Source: JARRLC01 sp037387425 (lineage in GTDB: Bacteria; Pseudomonadota; Alphaproteobacteria; Rhizobiales; Rhodomicrobiaceae). Taken from it: a DNA stretch of 13,757 nt. The stretch's first letter is position 1. Each line of letters starts with the position of its first letter. The notes below the pieces were generated by a model. It was not told where the DNA came from and searched no databases. It worked only from the letters and a program-made list of their open reading frames with translations. The stretch is taken from positions 1-13,757 of the forward strand of contig JARRLC010000064.1 of the NCBI GenBank assembly GCA_037387425.1, in the 5' to 3' direction. The position numbers and the translations under genes are program-made. Below, one piece after another: positions 5,766 to 12,001 of this stretch.

Positions 5766-8405
5766 ATGAAAAAAGTGACCGCGAGGTCCGAAGCCGCAGA
5801 CGATTTGCCGCTTTCCGATCCCGCCTTGCAGTTAGAGCGTAAAGTGTGGCGTGCGCGTAGCGTGCTTGCCGTGGAGCGGTTTTGGCCTGCTCTCTGGCTG
5901 CCGTTTGGCGTTGCCGGAGTGTTCGTGCTGCTCTCGCTGGTGGAGGCATGGCAGTTCCTTCTGCCCGCGATGCATCGTAGCGCGCTATGGGCGTTCGGCG
6001 CTGCGTTCTTTGTGTCGTTCGCGCCGTTCATGTGGTTGCGCTGGCCCAGCCGCGAGGAAGCTTTGCGCCGACTGGAAACAAATGCCGGTTTGCCGCATCG
6101 CCCGGTATCTTCCTATCGGGATCAACTCGCGGGAACGCCTTATCCTCACACAGCTCGCCTTTGGGAAGTGCACCGCCAGCGCCTAGCCCGTATGTTTACA
6201 CGGTTGCAGGCTGGCTGGCCGAACCCGCGCGTAGACCGGGTGGACCCGTTTGCCTTGCGCGCGTTGCTCTTACTGCTGCTGGTCGTCGCTTTTACCGCGC
6301 ATTATGGCGATGCGCGTGGACGTCTTTTGGCGGCGCTAACACCGCCTCCTCAGATAATAACCGGTTCAGCCCGGCTTGATGCGTGGATCACCCCGCCCGT
6401 GTACACGGGGAAAGCTCCAGTCATGCTCATGAACGGAACTCAGCAGCCGACTGGCGGCGAAACGCAACAGCCGAAGCGTCTCGCAGTGCCGGAAAATAGC
6501 GAGCTGACAGTCCGTATCAATCACGCGAATGCATCGCGGTTTACCCTTAGGCTGGAACCGCTGGAAGACGGCGCGGACAAAACACTTCTCCCTATTGATG
6601 CCGAGAATAGCGAAGGCGCCGCTGAGTTTAAGGAAAAGCTGGCTGCTTCGGCTATTGTCGAACTGCGCGACGGGGGCGACGTCGTCGCTAGTTGGCCGGT
6701 CCATGTCATTGAGGACACAGAGCCACGTATCACCATGGCCGAACCTCCGACAGAAGCGCTGCGCGGTTCCCTGCGATTGCGCTACAAGCTGGAGGACGAT
6801 TACGGCGTGGTCTCGGCTAAAGCCTTGATCGAACCCGCCGATATGCCCGTGGACGAGGATGCTGAAAACCAGCCGCTCGCAACGCATGCATTGTCTGAGA
6901 CGGTTAAACGGCTTGGGAAAGCGCCCAAATTTCCACTTGTTCTACCCCGCGCGAACACAAAACACGGTCAAGGCGAGACTTATCGCAATCTGGTCTCGCA
7001 TTACTGGGCGGGGCTGCCTGTAACCATAAGGCTGGAAGCGCGCGACCAAGCGGGACAGTCAGGTCTCAGCACGGCGTACCATCTCATTCTACCAGAACGG
7101 CAGTTTGTAAAGCCCATGGCCCGCGCGCTCATTGAGCAGCGTAAAAAACTGGTGAACAGGCCAGATTTGAAACACAACGTGGCCGAAGCACTTGATGCGC
7201 TCACCATTGCGCCTGAGATTTTCATTCACGAATACGGCGTCTATCTGGGGTTGCGCACGGCCTATTGGCGTTTGGAAAACGCTCAAAACAATGCGGAGTT
7301 GGAAAGCGTCGCCGATTTACTCTGGTCTGTGGCGGTGCACCTTGAAGACGGCGATCTGTCCGATAGCGAACAGCAAATGCGTACCGCGCAGCAGCGGCTA
7401 ATGCGTGCGCTACAGGAAAACGCGTCTGCTGAGGAAATCCAGCGGCTTTTGAAAGAGTTTCGCACAGCATTGAACCGTTTCTTGAGCGATCTGCAAAAAC
7501 GTGCGCAGAACAGCCCGGCGTTCGATCCGCGCAATATGCCCGGCAACAATCGAGCCGTTACGCCGCAAGATCTGAACAAAATCTTGAAGCAAATCGAAGA
7601 TCTGGCGCGCACCGGCTCAAAAGACGCCGCGCGACAATTGCTAAGCCAGTTGCGCAGTATTCTGGAAAATGCGCAGATGGGATCGCGCTCTGCTGGCGAT
7701 TACAGCAAGATGAAGAAAACGCTCGATAATCTGAGCCAGATTATCAGCAAACAACAGCGCCTCTTGGATGAAACCTATCGTACCCAGCAGAAGGAACAGC
7801 CCTCACAGAACGCTTATGGGGACACATATGACGAGTTCCTGGGGGAGGCCAATAAGTGGCTTCCTGATGAATACAAGCGGGTTCCCCAAGCCAATCAAGA
7901 TAGCGCTCAGTCCGCCGAAGATAAGAAGAAAAAAGCGCAGAAATACAACGAACTAAAGGGAAGTCAAGGAGCCCTGCTACAGCAGTTGCGCGACTTTCAA
8001 AAGAAGCTGAAAAATCTGGGCGCGCCTCCCTTGAAAGAATTAAAAGGCGCTGGGAAGGACATGAAAAAAGCCCGCAAGGCGCTCGGTCAACAAAAGGGGA
8101 GCCGGGCCGCCGAACAGCAAACGAGTGCGCTGGAAAAATTGCGCAAGGGCGCCAAATCGCTCGTTGATAAAATGATGAGACGAAATGGCGGCGGTTCGCG
8201 CGGTATGGGACGGAATGGCCGCGATCCGCTGGGCCGCCAGATGCCGGGCCAGGGGCTCAGTTCCGGGGATTCGGTGAAGGTGCCCGAAGAAGGCGATTTG
8301 ATGCGCGCGCGTGCGATCCTTGATGAATTGCGCCGTCGCCTGGGCGAACGCACCCGCTCAGCCGATGAGCTGGATTACATTGAGCGGCTTATTCAGCAGT
8401 TTTAG
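5766..8405 (+). CDS. TIGR02302/DUF4175 family membrane protein
   Basis: An 879-residue protein of an alphaproteobacterial family of unknown function. Hydrophobic segments lie at about 40-64, 70-92 and 164-180. A large, presumably periplasmic region starts with the family-typical SARLDAWITPPVYTGKAP (201-218), which is followed by beta-rich sequence to about residue 460. The second half is charged, Gln/Lys/Arg-rich and helical (about 460-800), including Gln-rich segments likely to form coiled coils. A Gly/Arg/Met-rich linker (about 805-835) precedes the conserved C-terminal block that begins VKVPEEGDL and ends LDYIERLIQQF (837-879). That C-terminal block is the clearest family signature. I chose the ATG at 5766 over an upstream in-frame TTG at 5706, because the extra 20 residues look unrelated and precede the family-like start. 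A promoter ends 7 bases before this ATG. No function should be claimed; the neighbours suggest an envelope role, which is inference. Confidence 0.9.
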   Translation: MKKVTARSEAADDLPLSDPALQLERKVWRARSVLAVERFWPALWLPFGVAGVFVLLSLVEAWQFLLPAMHRSALWAFGAAFFVSFAPFMWLRWPSREEALRRLETNAGLPHRPVSSYRDQLAGTPYPHTARLWEVHRQRLARMFTRLQAGWPNPRVDRVDPFALRALLLLLLVVAFTAHYGDARGRLLAALTPPPQIITGSARLDAWITPPVYTGKAPVMLMNGTQQPTGGETQQPKRLAVPENSELTVRINHANASRFTLRLEPLEDGADKTLLPIDAENSEGAAEFKEKLAASAIVELRDGGDVVASWPVHVIEDTEPRITMAEPPTEALRGSLRLRYKLEDDYGVVSAKALIEPADMPVDEDAENQPLATHALSETVKRLGKAPKFPLVLPRANTKHGQGETYRNLVSHYWAGLPVTIRLEARDQAGQSGLSTAYHLILPERQFVKPMARALIEQRKKLVNRPDLKHNVAEALDALTIAPEIFIHEYGVYLGLRTAYWRLENAQNNAELESVADLLWSVAVHLEDGDLSDSEQQMRTAQQRLMRALQENASAEEIQRLLKEFRTALNRFLSDLQKRAQNSPAFDPRNMPGNNRAVTPQDLNKILKQIEDLARTGSKDAARQLLSQLRSILENAQMGSRSAGDYSKMKKTLDNLSQIISKQQRLLDETYRTQQKEQPSQNAYGDTYDEFLGEANKWLPDEYKRVPQANQDSAQSAEDKKKKAQKYNELKGSQGALLQQLRDFQKKLKNLGAPPLKELKGAGKDMKKARKALGQQKGSRAAEQQTSALEKLRKGAKSLVDKMMRRNGGGSRGMGRNGRDPLGRQMPGQGLSSGDSVKVPEEGDLMRARAILDELRRRLGERTRSADELDYIERLIQQF

Positions 8406-8483
8406 CATTGTTCTGATGGGGGGAACACAGCGAACCCCATCTCCGAAGCAGGCCGTTAAGAAAGTCAGCCCTCTCCACATGCA
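8406..8483. terminator. Hairpin between convergent DUF4175 and mtgA genes
   Basis: GATGGGG (8415-8421) and CCCCATC (8435-8441) are perfect reverse complements with a 13-base loop, 10 bases after the DUF4175 stop and between two converging genes. The position suits a transcript end for both genes. Neither side carries a proper T-run, so efficient intrinsic termination is uncertain. Confidence 0.4.
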
Positions 8484-9206
8484 TCACTTGAACACGCAAC
8501 TGACATCGCGTGCTTCCCGCTTGGTACGCCGCCGGATATGCGAAGCGATACGATAATGCCGCAAGCGCGGTTTGTTCGCCCTGCGCCGGTGCGGATTTGG
8601 CAGCGCGGCAGCCAACAATGCAGCTTCCCGTGGCGTTAGGCGTGCTGCCGATTTGTGGAAATATCTGCGGGCCGCCGCCTCGATCCCGAAGGTGCCCGGC
8701 CCCCACTCTGCTATATTGAGGTAAATTTCTGCGACACGCCGCTTTGGCAGAATTAGCGTCATGTAAAAGGCGATAGGCACTTCCAACGCTTTGCGCACAT
8801 AATCTTGCCCTGGCCATAAAAACAGATTTTTTGCGGTTTGCATCGGCAATGTGCTGGCGCCGCGTGGCTTTCTGCCTTTTTTCACCCGCGCCAAGGCGTG
8901 CCTGACCTCGCTCCAATCGACGCCCCAATGCTGGCAAAACGAAGCATCTTCGGCCAATATCACCGAGCGAACGAGGTTCGGCGCCATGTGATCGATATCC
9001 ACCCATTTTTTCCGGATGTGAACGCCGGTCAGCTTTTGGCGCACCATCAACGACGAGAACGGCGGATCGATATAGCGGAATATCGGGATAAGCATATAGG
9101 GCATCGCCAGGTAGATAGCGGCGAAAATACCAACGATGCGCAGCCCATGCGCGATCCGTGGGCGCTTATCCGACCAGCGTCGCCATGCGGAAGGCGGTGC
9201 AGGCAT
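8484..9206 (-). CDS. mtgA: Monofunctional biosynthetic peptidoglycan transglycosylase
   Basis: A 240-residue GT51 glycosyltransferase. It polymerises lipid II into glycan strands at the outer face of the inner membrane and lacks a transpeptidase domain. One membrane segment (about 22-44) is followed by the GT51 motifs: EDASFCQHWG (86-95, predicted catalytic Glu86), GASTLPMQTAKNLFL (116-130), RRVAEIYLNIAEWG (156-169, second conserved Glu160) and FGIEAAARRYF (173-183). The C-terminus is rich in Arg and Lys. The frame stays open upstream for 114 more codons, but those overlap the ispA start region and match no MtgA sequence. The ATG at 9206 has GGAAAAG about 9 bases upstream and gives the usual family length. 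The gene is divergent from ispA, which supplies the isoprenoid precursor of the lipid carrier, and convergent with the DUF4175 gene. A slight oddity is STLPMQ where STITMQ or STITQQ is usual. Confidence 0.95.
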   Translation of the reverse strand: MPAPPSAWRRWSDKRPRIAHGLRIVGIFAAIYLAMPYMLIPIFRYIDPPFSSLMVRQKLTGVHIRKKWVDIDHMAPNLVRSVILAEDASFCQHWGVDWSEVRHALARVKKGRKPRGASTLPMQTAKNLFLWPGQDYVRKALEVPIAFYMTLILPKRRVAEIYLNIAEWGPGTFGIEAAARRYFHKSAARLTPREAALLAAALPNPHRRRANKPRLRHYRIASHIRRRTKREARDVSCVFK

Positions 9207-9321
9207 GATATAAGACTTTTCCAGCGTGGGACATGCGCCTCGTTGCGCTTTTCGCCGAATAATGCCACGAGCGGACTTGAGCCATCTCCTTATCTGGAGC
9301 ATCTTCTTTTTCACAACTCTC

Positions 9322-10257
9322 ATGGACTTAACGCTCGTGCATAACTTTACCGCCACCGCGACTTTTAAGCAGCGTCTAAGCGACTGCGCAAGCCTTATCG
9401 AAAAACGCCTAGAAAGGTGGCTCGTCGATAGTGCAGAAAATGGTTTTGTTCCGAAGCCGCTCACCGAAGCCATGCAGTACGCGGCGCTGGGCGGTGGAAA
9501 ACGGCTGCGGCCCTTCCTGGTTCTAGAAAGCGCAAGGCTTTGCGGCATTGAGCCGCAAGCCGCGCTCGATACCGCTGTAGCACTGGAATGTGTGCATTGC
9601 TACTCGCTCGTGCATGACGATCTTCCCGCGATGGATGACGACGATATGCGGCGCGGCCGTCCCACCGTGCACCGTGCTTTTAACGAGGCGACGGCAATTC
9701 TCGCGGGCGATTCGCTTCTGACGCTGGCGTTTGAGATTTTGGCGGCTCCAGCGACGCACACGGATGCCAGCGTACGCGGCGAACTCGCTCTGGGGCTGGC
9801 CCGCGCCGCCGGACGTACAGGCATGGCTGGCGGGCAAATGCTGGACCTGGAAGCCGAGGCATCGGGCGGCGCTTTAAGCGAAGACGCGATTTTGCGCTTG
9901 CAAGGTATGAAAACTGGCGCGCTTATCACATTCGCCTGTGAGGCAGGGGCTATGCTTGCGCAGACAGGGCCTTCGCAGCGAGCGGCGTTACGCCGCTATG
10001 GCGATGCGCTGGGGCTGGCCTTCCAACTTGCAGACGACTTGCTAGATATCGACGGCGACGCGGCTATCGTCGGCAAGGCAGTGGCGAAAGACGCCGAAGC
10101 GGGGAAAGCCACGCTCGTATCGCTGATGGGGATTGAGACCGCGCGCCAGCGCCTCAACGCATTAGAGGACGAAGCGCGGGTCGCATTGGCCTCTTTCGGT
10201 GAGGCTGCCGACACGTTGCTTGCCACCGCGCAGTTCGTTATCACCCGGCGTTATTGA
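9322..10257 (+). CDS. ispA: Polyprenyl synthetase, probably (2E,6E)-farnesyl diphosphate synthase
   Basis: A 311-residue cytosolic trans-prenyltransferase that condenses isopentenyl diphosphate with dimethylallyl and geranyl diphosphates to make farnesyl diphosphate, the precursor of undecaprenyl phosphate, quinone side chains and hopanoids. Motifs: GGGKRLRP (57-64), the first Asp-rich motif DDLPAMD (99-105) with the two-residue insertion of bacterial type II enzymes, KTG (197-199), and the second Asp-rich motif DDLLD (238-242). YSLVHDD before the first motif closely matches E. coli IspA and suggests a C15 product. The frame is open upstream to 9226, but those 32 residues are not family-like. 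The ATG at 9322 fits usual length although no Shine-Dalgarno sequence precedes it. The 3' end overlaps the stop of the convergent DUF4760-like gene by 7 bp. In many bacteria ispA sits between xseB and dxs; neither is here. Confidence 0.95.
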   Translation: MDLTLVHNFTATATFKQRLSDCASLIEKRLERWLVDSAENGFVPKPLTEAMQYAALGGGKRLRPFLVLESARLCGIEPQAALDTAVALECVHCYSLVHDDLPAMDDDDMRRGRPTVHRAFNEATAILAGDSLLTLAFEILAAPATHTDASVRGELALGLARAAGRTGMAGGQMLDLEAEASGGALSEDAILRLQGMKTGALITFACEAGAMLAQTGPSQRAALRRYGDALGLAFQLADDLLDIDGDAAIVGKAVAKDAEAGKATLVSLMGIETARQRLNALEDEARVALASFGEAADTLLATAQFVITRRY

Positions 10258-10730
10258 TCCGAAGGAAGGCTCGTGTCGTTGCAATATTGCGTTGCGAGCA
10301 ACTCAAACTCAGCGTAGACATTTGGTCTACTCAACATTACTCTGCGGGATTCAATAAAAGCCTTTACGACATCATATGTATTTCTTATGCTCGACTTACT
10401 TTGACATAATACTGTTTCCCTATCCAAATCTTTCCGCAGAAAAGAAGCAGCTAAAAATTCATAGTAGCCAAGGAGCTGCAATATTAGAACCTTATTCTCA
10501 TCGGTAATATTGTTGTAATCTATTCTTCTCTTATTTACGTGATAATCAATAATAATGTTGTGAGCTTCAAATAGACGGTTATCCGTTAATAGCGGCGATA
10601 TTACATTTAGTGTATATTCACGACGGTGACGCTGCTGGTCCGCTCTGAAACCAATAACACCCGCAATCGCAACAACAACTACTGACACAATGGTTGCCAG
10701 TGCTTCAGAGTGTTGTAATACTAAATCCAT
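10251..10730 (-). CDS. Small membrane-anchored protein, DUF4760-like
   Basis: A 159-residue protein with one N-terminal membrane segment (about 9-28), then a basic turn (RADQQRHRREY, 29-39) and a helical, probably cytoplasmic domain. The domain pattern resembles DUF4760: LLGYYEFLAASFLRKDLDRE (87-106) followed by VVKAFIESRR (121-130) and NVYAEFELLATQY (137-149). That match is by memory of the family pattern, not a search. No biochemical function is known to me. The gene is visibly AT-rich compared with both neighbours, uses AT-rich codons, and has a strong AGGAGG 4 bases before its ATG and a consensus-like promoter, none of which is typical of this window. It overlaps the ispA 3' end by 7 bp on the opposite strand. 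All this points to recent acquisition. It could be a phage or genomic-island cargo gene. Confidence 0.78.
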   Translation of the reverse strand: MDLVLQHSEALATIVSVVVVAIAGVIGFRADQQRHRREYTLNVISPLLTDNRLFEAHNIIIDYHVNKRRIDYNNITDENKVLILQLLGYYEFLAASFLRKDLDRETVLCQSKSSIRNTYDVVKAFIESRRVMLSRPNVYAEFELLATQYCNDTSLPSDQ

Positions 10731-10734
10731 AAAA

Positions 10735-10740
10735 CCTCCT
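10735..10740 (-). promoter_or_regulatory. Strong Shine-Dalgarno site of the DUF4760-like gene
   Basis: On the minus strand the sequence reads AGGAGG, then TTTT, then ATG at 10730. It is one of only two near-perfect Shine-Dalgarno sites in the window, the other being before the large secreted protein. It fixes the start. Confidence 0.8.
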
Positions 10741-10750
10741 AACTTATAAT

Positions 10751-10820
10751 CTGCAATATGATTATTTAAAAAGGTGCGATTGTCAAATTTGCAGAATAAG
10801 TTGCAGGATATGCATTGCAG
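10751..10820. repeat. CTGCAA/TTGCAG hexamers around the promoter
   Basis: TTGCAG occurs three times on the plus strand just upstream of the minus-strand -35 box (10789-10794, 10801-10806, 10815-10820). Its reverse complement CTGCAA lies at the predicted transcription start (10751-10756). Centre spacings of 12 and 14 bases approach, but do not equal, one helical turn and a bit. The arrangement looks like an operator cluster for a regulator, but could be coincidence in AT-rich DNA. Confidence 0.4.
10758..10786 (-). promoter_or_regulatory. Sigma-70-type promoter of the DUF4760-like gene
   Basis: Read on the minus strand: a perfect TTGACA -35 box (10786-10781), a 17-base spacer, then AATCAT (10763-10758), matching the -10 consensus at 4 of 6 positions. 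Transcription would start near 10751, leaving a short leader containing the AGGAGG site. Confidence 0.6.
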
Positions 10821-10989
10821 ACTACATGAGGTATGGATTAGTATTATTCACAATCAGAAATATGCGCGTTATTACTAATAGAAATGTCAATACAACTTAC
10901 AATCAACACAAAATCATCTGTATTTTAACTAACAATAAACATCATGATTTTGGGCGCAAAAACCTATCCCCAAAATGCGTAGCAAACGC

Positions 10990-11023
10990 AAAAAAACGGT
11001 GTGTTTCATAGGGCTATAAGAAA
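10990..11023 (-). terminator. Weak candidate terminator of the DUF423 gene
   Basis: Beginning 5 bases after the DUF423 stop on the minus strand, the arms TTTC (11023-11020) and GAAA (11007-11004), with an inner ATAG/CTAT pairing, can fold. After a 7-base gap comes a run of seven T (10996-10990). The stem is weak and AT-rich, so the call is tentative. Confidence 0.3.
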
Positions 11024-11027
11024 GGCG
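11016..11027. repeat. Direct repeat, copy 1 (downstream of DUF423 gene)
   Basis: ATAAGAAAGGCG here is identical to 11487-11498. The copy ends one base before the DUF423 stop codon, so the two copies bracket that gene together with its upstream region. Confidence 0.5.
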
Positions 11028-11028
11028 G

Positions 11029-11430
11029 TCAGTGGTTTCGCCGGAATCCAAATGACGACAATGACAGTAAAACCCATCCGGTGATGAACGACACGCCGCC
11101 AGCCGGAACAATCGGCGCATTGGCTTTTACCCCGTTCAGGATGTGGTAATAAATTCCACCGGAAAACATGAAAATGCCGGCTAGGAAGAAAATTGCCGCC
11201 ATTTGTGGCATCCAGCGTCCCCAAAGTCTGCAACGCCCTTCAGTGGCGGCCATCAGCGCGGCTACCCCAAAAATCGCCATGCTGTGAAAGAGGTGGTAAA
11301 TCAATCCGGTATGGAGAATCTCTTTGTCGAACGCCTGGAGCCCAGGAAGTCCGTGCGTGCCGTAAGCCGCTGCGGCAACTGCCGTTGCGCTAGAAATCCC
11401 CGCGATGAACAGCCAAAAACGAAATGACAT
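11029..11430 (-). CDS. DUF423 family small membrane protein
   Basis: A 133-residue integral membrane protein of the DUF423 (YgdD-like) family, with four hydrophobic segments (about 4-25, 41-62, 75-97 and 106-128). Family features visible are AAYGTHGL (21-28, usually GAFGAHGL), the conserved His-containing HTGLIYHLFHSMAIF (40-54), FSGGIYYHIL (89-98) and PAGGVSFITGW (109-119). The length is normal. AAGGAG lies 10 bases upstream of the ATG, a rather long spacing; a closer ATG just after the AAGGAG is out of frame. No function is established for the family, which is widespread as single genes. It stands alone between the AT-rich insert and the long leader of the surface-protein gene. Base composition is like the rest of the chromosome. 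Confidence 0.92.
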   Translation of the reverse strand: MSFRFWLFIAGISSATAVAAAAYGTHGLPGLQAFDKEILHTGLIYHLFHSMAIFGVAALMAATEGRCRLWGRWMPQMAAIFFLAGIFMFSGGIYYHILNGVKANAPIVPAGGVSFITGWVLLSLSSFGFRRNH

Positions 11431-11486
11431 GATTTTTCATCTCCTTACATTTGTAATCGACTAAGGCGGTATCAGACTTGCCGCCG

Positions 11487-11498
11487 ATAAGAAAGGCG
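11487..11498. repeat. Direct repeat, copy 2 (upstream of DUF423 gene)
   Basis: ATAAGAAAGGCG, identical to 11016-11027. A related AAGGCGGT..CAG motif occurs close to each copy, at about 11022-11032 and 11463-11475, so the similarity may extend beyond the exact 12 bases. Confidence 0.5.
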
Positions 11499-11988
11499 TA
11501 TGAAGCACAACTCCACGGGCGTTTTCATGACATAAAAAAAGAATTGTCTTTGATATGCAGATTTATTTCGTATCCGCGCAATGCGGACGGACGATTTGAG
11601 TGCAGATGATAGAATCTTTGAACGAAGCGTATGCGTTGTAAGCAAATTCTGCAGCCCACCGCGACCGGATCAGTCTTGGTAGATCCTGGTGGACGAACCG
11701 CTTGCCGCATGTGTCAATCCACCTGGGGCAGAACTTCCCGAGCGGGGCGACTAGTACAGCCCGCCAATCAAGCTCGCCCCCATTTGGCACACGCGTGAAA
11801 AAATGTTTCACCTGTACGTGTTTCTACCTAGGCCGACCTCAACTTTGCCACAACTTGGTTCTAAAGGGCATGTGTTCTCTCCCCGAGAACCATTGTGTAA
11901 TTACAAAAAGTTTACCCCTACATTTGAACCTTTCTCTTTCCTTGTGCGACATATCGTCACAAGCCTGGACATGTTGCCCAGACGCACC

Positions 11989-11995
11989 AAGGAGG
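11989..11995 (+). promoter_or_regulatory. Shine-Dalgarno site deciding the surface-protein start
   Basis: AAGGAGG lies 6 bases before the ATG at 12002, a textbook arrangement. It favours this start over the in-frame ATG at 12107, whose nearest GGAGG is 23 bases away. The choice adds 35 residues in front of the signal peptide. Confidence 0.8.
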
Positions 11996-12001
11996 AGTTA
12001 G

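Larger units (their letters stand above)
10731..11028. other. AT-rich gene-free stretch
   Basis: About 300 bp with strikingly low GC, matching the DUF4760-like gene. It contains that gene's ribosome binding site, promoter and a set of hexamer repeats near 10731-10820. From there to 11003 I see only short spurious frames. ATTTTGGG (10947-10954) and CCCAAAAT (10969-10976) form a perfect 8-bp inverted repeat with a 14-base loop. The low-GC block seems to end just before the DUF423 gene at 11029. Confidence 0.6.
11431..12001. other. Long gene-free leader upstream of the surface-protein gene
   Basis: About 570 bp between two divergent genes. No frame is convincing: a minus frame at 11563-11811 starts at GTG without a binding site, and plus frames here lack any family resemblance. 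GGCGG and CCGCC near 11465-11485 form a short hairpin. CTTGTG (11941-11946) pairs with CACAAG (11958-11963), with CGA/TCG inside, forming a stem-loop about 40 bases before the start codon. Both promoters must lie in here, but I could not choose convincing boxes for either. The length suggests a long 5' untranslated region or distant regulation for the large secreted protein. Confidence 0.5.

Noticed and set aside
6366..6887. Minus-strand frame of 173 codons
   Set aside because: Antisense to the DUF4175 gene; no independent support.
9226..9321. N-terminal extension of ispA by 32 codons
   Set aside because: No similarity to the family, and the shorter start gives a normal-length enzyme.
9207..9548. 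N-terminal extension of mtgA by 114 codons
   Set aside because: Would overlap the ispA start region, has no family similarity, and the ATG at 9206 has a binding site and gives the normal length.
10826..11011. Plus-strand frame of 61 codons in the AT-rich stretch
   Set aside because: No binding site and a composition expected from random AT-rich DNA.
11563..11811. Minus-strand frame of 82 codons in the leader region
   Set aside because: The sequence is not absurd for a protein, but it starts at GTG without a ribosome binding site and matches no family I know. A database search with conserved hits would change this.
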